Assembly (NCBI GenBank): GCA_963677165.2
Contig: CAXXSX010000001.1
Span: 496,001 to 560,000, forward strand
DNA from: JAFGXT01 sp963677165
GTDB lineage: Bacteria; Verrucomicrobiota; Lentisphaeria; Victivallales; SZUA-371
Direction: 5' to 3'
DNA length: 64,000 nucleotides
In this document: positions 16,039-23,799 of the stretch, piece after piece
How positions within the stretch are numbered: the first letter of the stretch is position 1
Layout of the letters: each line of letters starts with the position of its first letter
Notes under the pieces: generated by a model
Told to the model about the DNA's origin: nothing
Database searches by the model: none
The model's input: only the letters and a program-made list of their open reading frames with translations
Position numbers and translations under genes: made by a program

Positions 16039-17046
16039 TTAGTTCTTTACAGAATCACGTTCAATAATGTTAATGTCGACCAGATAATTATTTTGATGTC
16101 CTTCTTTTGCTCTGCCTTTTTTAATTCTTTCCAGTAGCATTTGTGAAGCTTTCCGGCCAATTTCATCCGGAGATTGATGGACGGTTGTCAGGCGAGGACG
16201 AACTTTTGCCGCGATTTTTAAATCTCCGAATCCGACGAGGGATAGTTCATCGGGCACCTTGATATTCAGGTCCTTTGCTGCGGCGATGGCATCAACTGCA
16301 CAGTTGTCGTTGAAGCAGAACAGGCCCTCCGGTCGTTTCGGAGCTTTTAAAAAATCATAGATTTTTTCATAGGGGTCGTCCAGGCAGTCGCTGATGTCCA
16401 GCAGCCATTTTTCATTTACCGGAAGATTATGCTTAGCCATGGCGTCCTGAAAACCTTTGCGGCGTTCTTCGCCGGAACTTACCGCGCAATAGCAGATTGA
16501 TCCAATCTGTTTGATTCCTTTGCTGATCATATGTTCCGTGGCCTGATATGCTCCTTTGTAATTATCGCTGCCGACAAAATCATATTCATTGCCCGGCCAG
16601 GTCTGGTCAATGATCACAATCGGATTGTGAAAATTGCGCAGTTGTTCGAGATAGTAAGATGATGGCAGCTTTTCCATTGGGAAGATCAGCAGCCCGTCGA
16701 CCCGGCGGCGTGAGAATTTGGTCAGTACCTTTGCGCCGTCTTTTACAATCATGTCCCAGCAGATAACGATTGTTTCGTAACCATTGTGATACAAGGTATC
16801 ATGAATTCCCTGCATAATTCCGCCGGCGAAGACGTCATCGAATTTATTGCAGGCAATTCCGATGGTTTTACTTTTGCCGGTTTGCATGCATTCGACCATG
16901 GCATTTGGCTGGTAGTTGTATTTTTTTGCGACTTCCTGGATACGATTGCGAGTCGCGACTTTTATTTGATGATGGTTTTTCAGTGCTTTGGATACAGTTG
17001 ACTCTGATACTCCGCAAAGTTGTGCAATGTTTTTTAATGAAATCAT
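16039..17046 (-). CDS. LacI-family transcriptional repressor
   Basis: 335 residues. The N terminus is a standard LacI headpiece (LKNIAQLCGVSESTVSKAL, then hinge helix region YQPNAMVECMQTGK), followed by a periplasmic-binding-protein sensor domain (~60-330) with DGLLIFPMEKLP, GSDNYKGAYQATEHM and the closing RLTTVHQSPDEIG. It heads an operon with a pseudopilin and a secreted glycosidase. Its promoter at 17081-17109 is overlapped by a 12-bp palindrome, and a near copy sits 67 bp upstream, so it very likely represses itself and the two genes behind it until a sugar is present. No clear ribosome site precedes ATG 17046. Confidence 0.94.
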   Translation of the reverse strand: MISLKNIAQLCGVSESTVSKALKNHHQIKVATRNRIQEVAKKYNYQPNAMVECMQTGKSKTIGIACNKFDDVFAGGIMQGIHDTLYHNGYETIVICWDMIVKDGAKVLTKFSRRRVDGLLIFPMEKLPSSYYLEQLRNFHNPIVIIDQTWPGNEYDFVGSDNYKGAYQATEHMISKGIKQIGSICYCAVSSGEERRKGFQDAMAKHNLPVNEKWLLDISDCLDDPYEKIYDFLKAPKRPEGLFCFNDNCAVDAIAAAKDLNIKVPDELSLVGFGDLKIAAKVRPRLTTVHQSPDEIGRKASQMLLERIKKGRAKEGHQNNYLVDINIIERDSVKN

Positions 17047-17080
17047 ATTTTGTATTCATTTTAATTCTTGTTCTGTTTCT

Positions 17081-17109
17081 ATTATAAAGGATGTAAAATA
17101 AAAAATCAA
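17081..17109 (-). promoter_or_regulatory. Promoter of the lacI - pseudopilin - glycosidase operon
   Basis: Minus strand TTGATT (17109-17104), 17-bp spacer, TATAAT (17086-17081), 34 bp before the start codon. Four of the six -35 bases fall inside the palindrome TCAAGTACTTGA, the expected arrangement for a repressor blocking RNA polymerase. Confidence 0.75.
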
Positions 17110-17191
17110 GTACTTGAAATTTAATTTCTTAATTTTTCTTTAAATGCTTGTTTTGAGCTTAAAATAAAAATTTCAAATACTTGATTTTTTA
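17099..17191. promoter_or_regulatory. Paired LacI-type operators in a 24-bp inverted repeat
   Basis: A perfect 12-bp palindrome TCAAGTACTTGA (17106-17117) and a one-mismatch copy TCAAATACTTGA (17173-17184) lie 67 bp apart, centre to centre. The homology extends beyond the palindromes: 17099-17122 and 17168-17191 are 24-bp inverted copies with one mismatch. The first covers the -35 of the lacI promoter. The central CpG-less TA step differs from the classic LacI CG core. DNA looping between two sites is plausible. Confidence 0.7.
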
Positions 17192-17290
17192 TGGATTGTA
17201 TTGGCTGGTTATATATATATGACTACGAGAGACAATGTGGCTGGTGCGCTAGTAGTATTTGGGAGGATGAATGATTTTAGTTACAATAGA

Positions 17291-17325
17291 GAGCTAATTG
17301 TAAAAGTATCTTTTGCAATTAGCTC
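17291..17325. repeat. Long hairpin past the 3' end of the 1127-aa glycosidase gene
   Basis: GAGCTAATTGTAAAAG (17291-17306) and CTTTTGCAATTAGCTC (17310-17325) form a 16-bp stem with one G-T wobble and a 3-base loop, 57 bp after the glycosidase stop. No T-run follows on either strand. The rest of the 335-bp gap from 17047 to 17381 holds the lacI promoter and operators. It may protect the 3' end of the mRNA. Confidence 0.6.
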
Positions 17326-17381
17326 CAGGTTGTAAAGAGGAGTATAAATTAAGATAAATCGTTAATTCTGTGATTCCGAAA

Positions 17382-20300
17382 TTAATGAAATTTCACTTCA
17401 TAAAAAAGGGCCGGTTCCGTGGATATCGTCGCCGTATTGATGTCAAGATATAATTTGTTATTATCAATATGGCTGGCAATTTTACAGAGTTTTTGTCCGT
17501 TAAGCTTTAAAGCGAAAACATCAACTTTTTCTCCTGAATCTTTACGTTTGACGGTTAATCGCAGTCTGCCGGTTTGTACCAGAACAGGAAGTTCTCCAAT
17601 ACTTAGTAGCTTACTGTGATCGGATGAAGCAAACTTCATTGCGGAATTCAATGCGTCTGTTGCAAAAACAACCAGTAGGTGTTTTGATTTGTCGATTGCA
17701 GCATTTTTATCCAGTGAAATGACTGATACGGCCGCTGGAACTGAACATTTCTCAATACGGACAGCGCCTAATTGTAACGGTTTGTTCTGTTTTACAGTAA
17801 TTCCTTCCAGCCGGGGCGTTATAACTGTTAATGTACCATTTTTTATGTCGAGTGTAATTTCTCCGGTATCGCTTTGTAATATATTGTTTTCCGGGTCGCT
17901 TAAATTTTTGTTATTAATGATTCCGGCTTTTCGCAAAGCAGAGACTGCTGCAGACAGGGTACCAACATCATCAGTGGTATATTCAGTACCTGTTGCTCCG
18001 ACCTGGTATTTTAATTTTGAGGTTTTTCCTGCATGCAATATAATGTCGGATGAAGCTTGAGGACGGGAGTCATTTTTATATCGCAGTCCGATTTTTGATA
18101 CCGCCCAAAGTTGTGACAGTTCATCATTGAAGCCATGCATTGCGCGACCGGAAAAAATATACTTGTTATCTATTGAAAACGCGATAACATGCCGGGCAGC
18201 AGCAACGTCTCCGCGTTTGTAAGCAAAGGCTGCCACTACCTCAGAGGCGCGGTTAATCGGATCGAGTCCGGTGTTATTAAATGGTCTGAGCTGTTCACCT
18301 TTATCGCTTAATCTTGCCGGAGCACAGTGCAGATTTATAGCGTCATAATTCTGTAAAGCCGCTCCGGCACCAAACAATAGTCCTTGTTCGTGTCGAAAGC
18401 GGTTCCAAAAGACAATCCCATATTCCATTATCATAAAAGGACGATTCAGCAGTCTTGTCGGACCGAATTGTTTGAAGCCGTTTCCACCGGATTTCAATGC
18501 ACTGCTCTGGTTGATTTGTGAACCTGGGCTTGTATACCGGCTGGGATGGGCATGATAATTATGCATTGAAACGACTGGATTTAAACACCGGCCTGGAATT
18601 TCCAGTAGTCGTGGACAAAAATCCCATAATGAAGTCAACCCTTTGTAACCGATAGTGGCGATTTGCCGACGGTAAAATTCGGTCATCTCTTTTTCTGCAG
18701 CAGCAAAAAATAGTGTAGTATCAATTCCGGCCCGACTGTTTCCGAATGAGACATTTGCCTCCAGCTCTGGAATTCCGGATAACTTCTGCTTTGAATTAAG
18801 AGTGTGGTTGCCGTATTTTCCATTCCATGCCTGTGATAGTGCCGGGAACGCTTTGTACTTTTTCTTAAGAAATTCTTTCCATGCGGGATATAGAATCCTG
18901 GCTGTTGATTTAATGTGTCCGGGCAGCAGGTCCTGTTCGTTTGTGAATAGAAAAACAGCCAGTACCGGATCGTCACGCAGGGCAATACCTGTGTATGGGT
19001 TAATGTGGGTCAATAGTTTACTTACTCCAGCAGTCCAGTTGTTTCTCCAGCAGTTTTCTCCAAATAAGTGGGCGATAGCTGTCTGGGGATGGTGAGGACC
19101 ATATACCCAGAGGTTTGCATTTGCAACATAACCAACGAAGGAAGCCATTCCTTCCATGTAAATATAAATTCCCCTCTTTTTCAGTTCAGAAATAAAAAAG
19201 TCCAGTTTATCCAGGCGTTCAGGGGCGAAGTGGATATCTTTTTCTTGTTCAGGAATCTCAAGTTTAACTTCTTTCCAGGGGGCCTTGTCCTGTTTCATCA
19301 GCCAGCCGTCTGCACCTGCGATTCTGACCAGGTTGTAACCTTGTCGGGAAATCATTTCTGCGAATAACGGGATTTGATCTTTGGTCAGTCTGGACAAATC
19401 AAGAATCGGTTGTACCGCTGCACAACGGAAACGAATTGCGTTTTCCGGTTTCTTTTCAAAGGCAAGTCGATTGTTTTTGTTGACTATAATTCTTCCGTAA
19501 GTTCCAACGGGATGGTGGTCGTTTAAATCATAAAGGTCAAGCGCAGAACCTTTTTCTACATTCAGATTGCTGGTGTCAACTGGCCGCCATTTTTTGTTGC
19601 TGTTGATTTCTACAGTTTTTTGGGTGACGTTTTTCGCGGTTTGATCCGAAAGTGAGATTCCTGCGATAATCCACAATCCGTTGTTTTCCGTATTCAGTTG
19701 AATTTCGTCGACTCCGGAGTCAGGCAAAGGGAAACGGGATAAGTACATGCCTCGGTTATTCTTCTCAAACGCGATCACTGCATTGGCTGCTGTTTGGGGA
19801 TTCCACCAGTCATTTAAATCTATACCCGAGATAACCGGATAGATTTTTCCCTCTCTCCCGGCACTGCTCATTGTGATTTTTCCGATTTCCTTTCCTTTTA
19901 GTGGTGCCCAGCAAAGAGAATGCAGGATGTACAGATATTTTCGTTTGATATTTGATTTTAATTTTAGACAAACTGTTTTGGGGCCGGAAGGAAACTGGCT
20001 GCTATAAAAGGAGATGACCGATTTTCCTTTATTCTCGACCGGGTTAATAATATGTACCGGAATGTCACAAAATATTTTTTGTTGGATATTGAAGTCCCTG
20101 AAATCATTGTTGGCTCCCTGGTCTGACCAGCCGCCTTTGCCGTCCTCCGCGGTTTCATCGGCAAAGCCCATATTGGCCACTTTTCTGAGATTGACCAGAA
20201 CTGTCTCATTGATTGATTGTATCGTTACAGGACCAATCCAGAATTTTATTCCGGCAGGTGCATTTCCAAACATTAGTCGTGGAATTGCGATATATTTATC

Positions 20301-20765
20301 TTGGAGGTTGTTTTGAACTTTAAACTTCCATTCCAGTGTTTGCCATTTTTCAGTTACACTAAAGTCTTTAAAACCTTCTTTGCCAGGAGATGCGAAAGGT
20401 GATTGCAATTGTGTACAACTAACTCTCAACTTCATGTCAGAATTCGACTTTACCGGAAAACTGATTCTAACCTGCTGACCATGATAAAGGTTGTTCAGGC
20501 AACGAAAGAAAATCTGTCTGGAGCCGATACCTTGTCCTGACCGTCCTTTGTTTATGACTACTTCCATCGTTTTTTTTCGATCTGGTGTCTGAACGAAGTT
20601 GCTAACCGATAAACGACATCCTTGTGTCGGCCAATATTTCAAACAGGAGGACGGCGGTAACTTGCCGTTAGAGAAATCTATGACGGTTGCTGTTGTATCC
20701 GCTCCTCTTAGGGATAACGTTAAGAAGCTCAATAGGACTGTATATGATATAGCTTTGATATTCAT
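17382..20765 (-). CDS. Very large secreted clan GH-A-like glycosidase, family unassigned
   Basis: 1127 residues with a signal peptide (MNIKAISYTVLLSFLTLSLRG). Residues ~25-185 and ~190-380 look like two beta-sandwich (carbohydrate-binding-like) domains. A TIM barrel spans ~445-870: FLFTNEQDLLPG has the predicted acid/base Glu610 and RPFMIMEYGIVFWNR the nucleophile Glu781, consistent with clan GH-A, with an unusually long insertion between them. Residues ~880-1127 form a further beta-rich part. It is the last gene of a GntR - pseudopilin - glycosidase operon that mirrors the LacI operon beside it. The 17-kb position of two giant glycosidases side by side suggests related substrates. I do not recognise the exact family. 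Confidence 0.72.
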   Translation of the reverse strand: MNIKAISYTVLLSFLTLSLRGADTTATVIDFSNGKLPPSSCLKYWPTQGCRLSVSNFVQTPDRKKTMEVVINKGRSGQGIGSRQIFFRCLNNLYHGQQVRISFPVKSNSDMKLRVSCTQLQSPFASPGKEGFKDFSVTEKWQTLEWKFKVQNNLQDKYIAIPRLMFGNAPAGIKFWIGPVTIQSINETVLVNLRKVANMGFADETAEDGKGGWSDQGANNDFRDFNIQQKIFCDIPVHIINPVENKGKSVISFYSSQFPSGPKTVCLKLKSNIKRKYLYILHSLCWAPLKGKEIGKITMSSAGREGKIYPVISGIDLNDWWNPQTAANAVIAFEKNNRGMYLSRFPLPDSGVDEIQLNTENNGLWIIAGISLSDQTAKNVTQKTVEINSNKKWRPVDTSNLNVEKGSALDLYDLNDHHPVGTYGRIIVNKNNRLAFEKKPENAIRFRCAAVQPILDLSRLTKDQIPLFAEMISRQGYNLVRIAGADGWLMKQDKAPWKEVKLEIPEQEKDIHFAPERLDKLDFFISELKKRGIYIYMEGMASFVGYVANANLWVYGPHHPQTAIAHLFGENCWRNNWTAGVSKLLTHINPYTGIALRDDPVLAVFLFTNEQDLLPGHIKSTARILYPAWKEFLKKKYKAFPALSQAWNGKYGNHTLNSKQKLSGIPELEANVSFGNSRAGIDTTLFFAAAEKEMTEFYRRQIATIGYKGLTSLWDFCPRLLEIPGRCLNPVVSMHNYHAHPSRYTSPGSQINQSSALKSGGNGFKQFGPTRLLNRPFMIMEYGIVFWNRFRHEQGLLFGAGAALQNYDAINLHCAPARLSDKGEQLRPFNNTGLDPINRASEVVAAFAYKRGDVAAARHVIAFSIDNKYIFSGRAMHGFNDELSQLWAVSKIGLRYKNDSRPQASSDIILHAGKTSKLKYQVGATGTEYTTDDVGTLSAAVSALRKAGIINNKNLSDPENNILQSDTGEITLDIKNGTLTVITPRLEGITVKQNKPLQLGAVRIEKCSVPAAVSVISLDKNAAIDKSKHLLVVFATDALNSAMKFASSDHSKLLSIGELPVLVQTGRLRLTVKRKDSGEKVDVFALKLNGQKLCKIASHIDNNKLYLDINTATISTEPALFYEVKFH

Positions 20766-20816
20766 TTATTTTCTTTGTGCTTTCGTTACAGATTAAAAAT
20801 TTATGATTTCTTTTGA

Positions 20817-21530
20817 CTACTTACGTAAAGGGTCCCAGGTTGTTCTTTCAGCAAGATCCCAGTTTCCCAGATAGCTGTATCCTACATCATTATAACGGCG
20901 GTTTTCTACATGGCCGTCAAAAAAAGTCATATTGGTAGATTTCTGGTTTCCATGACGATAAGCAACACGTGCTGCATATAATACTTCTCCATTAGACCAG
21001 TAACCGTCCGGGTTGCTTCCCCAGACATTGAGCATCCAGTCATTTCCCTCGATAAAGGCTATTTTTGAGGATGGGTTCCTTACTTTTACCATTGAAAATG
21101 CCGCATTGCCTGAACTTACATCTAAATTTGCATAATTTGCCGCATAGCAGCCTTGAACCGGACGGTATTCCGCATCGGCTCCTGTATATCCCCAGTTTTT
21201 CATGCTCTGATCACGGATAGCTGCGGTTGCCCTTGGACAGATCCATTTTTGCGGCCAGAAATGAGTAGCAACAAATTTGATATGCAGTGTTTCAAGAAAA
21301 CTTTTATTGCTGTCCCAGGATACCCAGTTGCTGTAGATCGGTACCCAGTTACCGTTATAGTCTCCGGTGTACATGTTGGCCCCGACGCCCATTTGTTTCA
21401 GATTATTCAAACAGGAAACCTGATAGGCTGTTTCTCTTGCTTTGCTTAATGTTGGCAACATAATTGAAGCGAGGATTGCTATGATTGCTATAACAACCAG
21501 AAGTTCGATGAGTGTGAATTCTTTTTTCAT
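20817..21530 (-). CDS. Prepilin-like protein (pseudopilin), 237 aa, in the GntR module
   Basis: A leader of only four residues (MKKE) precedes FTLIELLVVIAIIAILASI, again with Glu5. The C-terminal part has YRHGNQKSTNMTFFDGHVE, a H-x11-DG version of the family motif. AGGAGAATATC before ATG gives a strong ribosome site. It starts 25 bp after the GntR-type regulator stop and ends 51 bp before the large glycosidase. The middle part is rich in Trp, Tyr and Asn, as in the other pseudopilins here, which could suit sugar binding; that is an inference from composition. Confidence 0.9.
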   Translation of the reverse strand: MKKEFTLIELLVVIAIIAILASIMLPTLSKARETAYQVSCLNNLKQMGVGANMYTGDYNGNWVPIYSNWVSWDSNKSFLETLHIKFVATHFWPQKWICPRATAAIRDQSMKNWGYTGADAEYRPVQGCYAANYANLDVSSGNAAFSMVKVRNPSSKIAFIEGNDWMLNVWGSNPDGYWSNGEVLYAARVAYRHGNQKSTNMTFFDGHVENRRYNDVGYSYLGNWDLAERTTWDPLRK

Positions 21531-21555
21531 GATATTCTCCTAATGATTTATAAAA

Positions 21556-22683
21556 TTATACATTACTTGTTGATTTGACTTTTGCATTACGAATATTCCA
21601 TGGAATTGGTCTCGGGGAAGGGGAAGACTCCCGATTAATCAATTGAGCTGGAATAATTTCATGTGAGGTTGTTGTATTTCCTTCTATCATTTTCATAAGT
21701 TGTCGCAGAGCACATCGTCCCATTTCGTATCTACGCTGGTTAATGGTTGTCAATGAGGGAACCAATAGTCTTCCAATCGCCAGATCATCACATCCTGCAA
21801 CAGCAAGGTCTTGTGGAATTGTCAGACCGGATTCGAAAGCGGCACGGTATATTCCAGGAGCCAGTAAATCAGACGAAAGAAAAACTGCATCGGGTTGCCT
21901 ACCGCTTCGAAGCATTGCAAGGAATGGTTCATAACTTTTCTCAATATCTATGGAAGGAACAGTTAAATGGTACGTTGGGTCAAATATTATACCATTTTCA
22001 TCTAAGACTTTTACAAAACATTCATATTTTTCATGATCAATAAAATAACGGGATTCTTTGAGAGAAATTCCCATGAAAGCAATCTGTTTTCTTCCTCCAA
22101 TGATAAATTTTCGAACGATTTCTGTCATTGCCTCATGAAAATTCGATGTAACTTGGGCTTGATTCTGGGGCAAATTACTTTTTATGTCATAAACTTTGAC
22201 TAACGGAATATTCCGTTGGTGGATATATTTCCACATGGAATCATAATAATTTGAGCCACAGAGTATGGCTCCGCAGGTTAAGGGGGATGTCAGCCGTTCG
22301 GTTGATAATCTTTCCGCTTCTGTTCCGATTTGAATTAATTCCAGATCATAATTGTGACGCCCGTTCAGTTCGTCTTTTATTCCAAAATAGAACTCGCGCC
22401 AGAATTCCTGTGACTCGATACTGGTTTTACTGCTGTATATCAATTCTATTTTTTTAGCTTTTGATTTACCGATAATACGTGTACTGCGTCCGTGAGATAC
22501 ATCCAGTATTCCATTTTTGTTCAGGTCAGCCAGGGCTAATGACACTGTTTGCTTGCTCATCTTATAACGTTCACAAAGTTCACGAATTGACGGCAGGTCA
22601 TCGCCTGGATGATAAATGCCGGCTTGGATATCTCCCATAATGGAGCTTTTAAGAAAATCAACTTTTGTTACACGTTTTTTCAT
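21556..22683 (-). CDS. GntR-type winged helix regulator with LacI-type sugar-sensor domain
   Basis: 375 residues. An N-terminal winged helix-turn-helix of the GntR family (LPSIRELCERYKMSKQTVSLAL, then ILDVSHGRSTRIIG, ~5-70) is followed by a periplasmic-binding-protein domain (~75-365) with AGCDDLAIGRLLVPSLTTINQRRYEMG, a LacI-like ending. This AraR-like hybrid architecture usually represses sugar genes until an effector binds. Four copies of a CTGTCCTRTTTT-like element cover its promoter and ribosome site, so autoregulation is strongly suggested. The gene leads an operon with a pseudopilin and a 1127-residue glycosidase. Confidence 0.92.
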   Translation of the reverse strand: MKKRVTKVDFLKSSIMGDIQAGIYHPGDDLPSIRELCERYKMSKQTVSLALADLNKNGILDVSHGRSTRIIGKSKAKKIELIYSSKTSIESQEFWREFYFGIKDELNGRHNYDLELIQIGTEAERLSTERLTSPLTCGAILCGSNYYDSMWKYIHQRNIPLVKVYDIKSNLPQNQAQVTSNFHEAMTEIVRKFIIGGRKQIAFMGISLKESRYFIDHEKYECFVKVLDENGIIFDPTYHLTVPSIDIEKSYEPFLAMLRSGRQPDAVFLSSDLLAPGIYRAAFESGLTIPQDLAVAGCDDLAIGRLLVPSLTTINQRRYEMGRCALRQLMKMIEGNTTTSHEIIPAQLINRESSPSPRPIPWNIRNAKVKSTSNV

Positions 22684-22684
22684 T

Positions 22685-22785
22685 GCTGTCCTGCTTTTAA
22701 TGTCAACAGTCCTATTTTACTGTCCTGTTTTATGAAAGTCAATACTTGAAAATAAAAAAACATAAATAAAAAATAGGACAGTTTA
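22685..22785. promoter_or_regulatory. Four-copy operator array upstream of the GntR-type gene
   Basis: Three direct copies, GCTGTCCTGCTTTT (22685-22698), ACAGTCCTATTTTA (22706-22719) and ACTGTCCTGTTTTA (22719-22732), and one inverted copy AAATAGGACAGTTTA (22771-22785) share the core TGTCCTRTTTT. Copies two and three cover the spacer and -10 of the promoter, copy one contains the ribosome site, and copy four lies upstream of the -35. This is a convincing autoregulatory arrangement. Confidence 0.72.
22714..22742 (-). promoter_or_regulatory. Promoter of the GntR - pseudopilin - glycosidase operon
   Basis: Minus strand TTGACT (22742-22737), exactly 17 bp, TAAAAT (22719-22714), 30 bp before the start codon. 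The repeated TGTCCT element lies inside the spacer and touches the -10. Confidence 0.75.
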
Positions 22786-22810
22786 TGTGGAACGACAACT
22801 TCTGAGTGGA

Positions 22811-23491
22811 TTATTTACCGGCGAGGTTTTCGTTATAATGGTTAATCAGTTTTTCAAGATGTTTGATGCTGTTGCAGATCCAGGTTTCCCGAAGCTCCTG
22901 TTTCGCATCATCTGTCAAACTCCAATCTATGTCAGATGAATGCAGCCGGTTAACCATGGAGCGCAGGCAAAGTGCCGCGCTGACGGATATGTTCAGGCTT
23001 TGAGTGAAGCCGCACATGGGAATATGAACATAATAATCTGCATGTTCATGCATATGTTCGCTGAGCCCGGTCTCTTCGCAGCCCATACACAGGGCCACAG
23101 GTTCATCAACCGGTATTTCTTCCGGTGTAATCATCGGCAGATCGTCACGCAAAGTCGTTGCCGCGATTTTGTAGCCACGGGATTTGAGGTCTTTTATACA
23201 TTGTTCCGTGCAGTCCGCACTATCGGAATAACGGTGCATGGTAATCCATTTTGCCGAACCCTTGACTACGTTGGTATTGACGTGAAACGGCTTGGTGTTC
23301 TCAATAACATAGATATCCTGAATACCGAAGCATTCAGCGGAACGAATCACCGCACCGGCGTTTGGTGGATGAAAAATGTCCTCAAGAACAACGGTAAGGT
23401 GACGGGTGCGTTCCCCCAGGATTTGTTCAAAGCGGGCAAGCCGCTCTTCCGTAACGTAATCGCGAAGATATTCGTAAAGGGCTCTTTCCAT
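22811..23491 (-). CDS. trmH: tRNA (guanosine-18-2'-O)-methyltransferase (SpoU/TrmH family)
   Basis: 226 residues, close to the family's usual length of ~230. All three SPOUT motifs are present: HPPNAGAVIRSAECFGI (motif 1, catalytic Arg), CMGCEETGLSEHM (motif 2) and IPMCGFTQSLNISVSAAL (motif 3, trefoil-knot SAM site). The short N-terminal RFEQILGERTRHLTVVLEDI block matches TrmH rather than rRNA-specific RlmB. It should methylate the ribose of G18 in the D-loop of tRNAs in the cytoplasm. It starts 6 bp after the S4-protein stop without its own ribosome site, so translation is probably coupled. Confidence 0.9.
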   Translation of the reverse strand: MERALYEYLRDYVTEERLARFEQILGERTRHLTVVLEDIFHPPNAGAVIRSAECFGIQDIYVIENTKPFHVNTNVVKGSAKWITMHRYSDSADCTEQCIKDLKSRGYKIAATTLRDDLPMITPEEIPVDEPVALCMGCEETGLSEHMHEHADYYVHIPMCGFTQSLNISVSAALCLRSMVNRLHSSDIDWSLTDDAKQELRETWICNSIKHLEKLINHYNENLAGK

Positions 23492-23497
23492 TGTGTA

Positions 23498-23701
23498 TTA
23501 GGCTATTGTTACAGTTTGACCCGCGGCTTCGACTTTCTGCCCGGGGCGTAGCTTGCAGCGTTTTCTTAATTCGACTTCGTTGTCAACCTTAACTTCTCCG
23601 GCTTCAATCATAGTCTTGGCAAGGCCACCTGATTCGGCGATGCCGGACAATTTCAGTAACTTATTTAATTCGATGTATTCGTCTTTTATTTTTATTTCCA
23701 T
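23498..23701 (-). CDS. S4-domain RNA-binding protein (YbcJ-like), 67 aa
   Basis: ATG 23701 is chosen because MEIKIKDEYIELNKLLKLSG matches the usual start of these ~70-residue proteins; the longer frame upstream is unlikely. The single S4 fold reads LLKLSGIAESGGLAKTMIEAGEV, then KCKLRPGQ-type turn, the standard RNA-binding alpha-L motif. Such proteins bind structured RNA, probably rRNA or tRNA. It is immediately upstream of trmH and likely in the same transcript, which suits an RNA-related role. Confidence 0.85.
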   Translation of the reverse strand: MEIKIKDEYIELNKLLKLSGIAESGGLAKTMIEAGEVKVDNEVELRKRCKLRPGQKVEAAGQTVTIA

Positions 23702-23783
23702 GTTTATTCTCTTTGTTTTCAAATTTCCGGCGATCCCTGGAGTTCCCATCCGCAGGATGGAAGTAGAAAGCATCTCATTGGCT

Positions 23784-23798
23784 GCGGCACCTTGCCGC
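23784..23798. repeat. Small hairpin after the RND pump gene
   Basis: GCGGCA-CCT-TGCCGC forms a 6-bp GC stem with a 3-base loop, two bases past the pump stop codon. No T-run follows. An almost identical hairpin core (GGCACCTTGCC) occurs at 31425-31435, so it may be a small dispersed repeat. Confidence 0.4.
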
Positions 23799-23799
23799 T

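Noticed and set aside
17099..17191. The 24-bp inverted repeat as an intrinsic terminator of the upstream glycosidase gene.
   Set aside because: The loop is 45 bases, the stem is A/T-rich, and the repeat overlaps the lacI -35; an operator pair explains it better.
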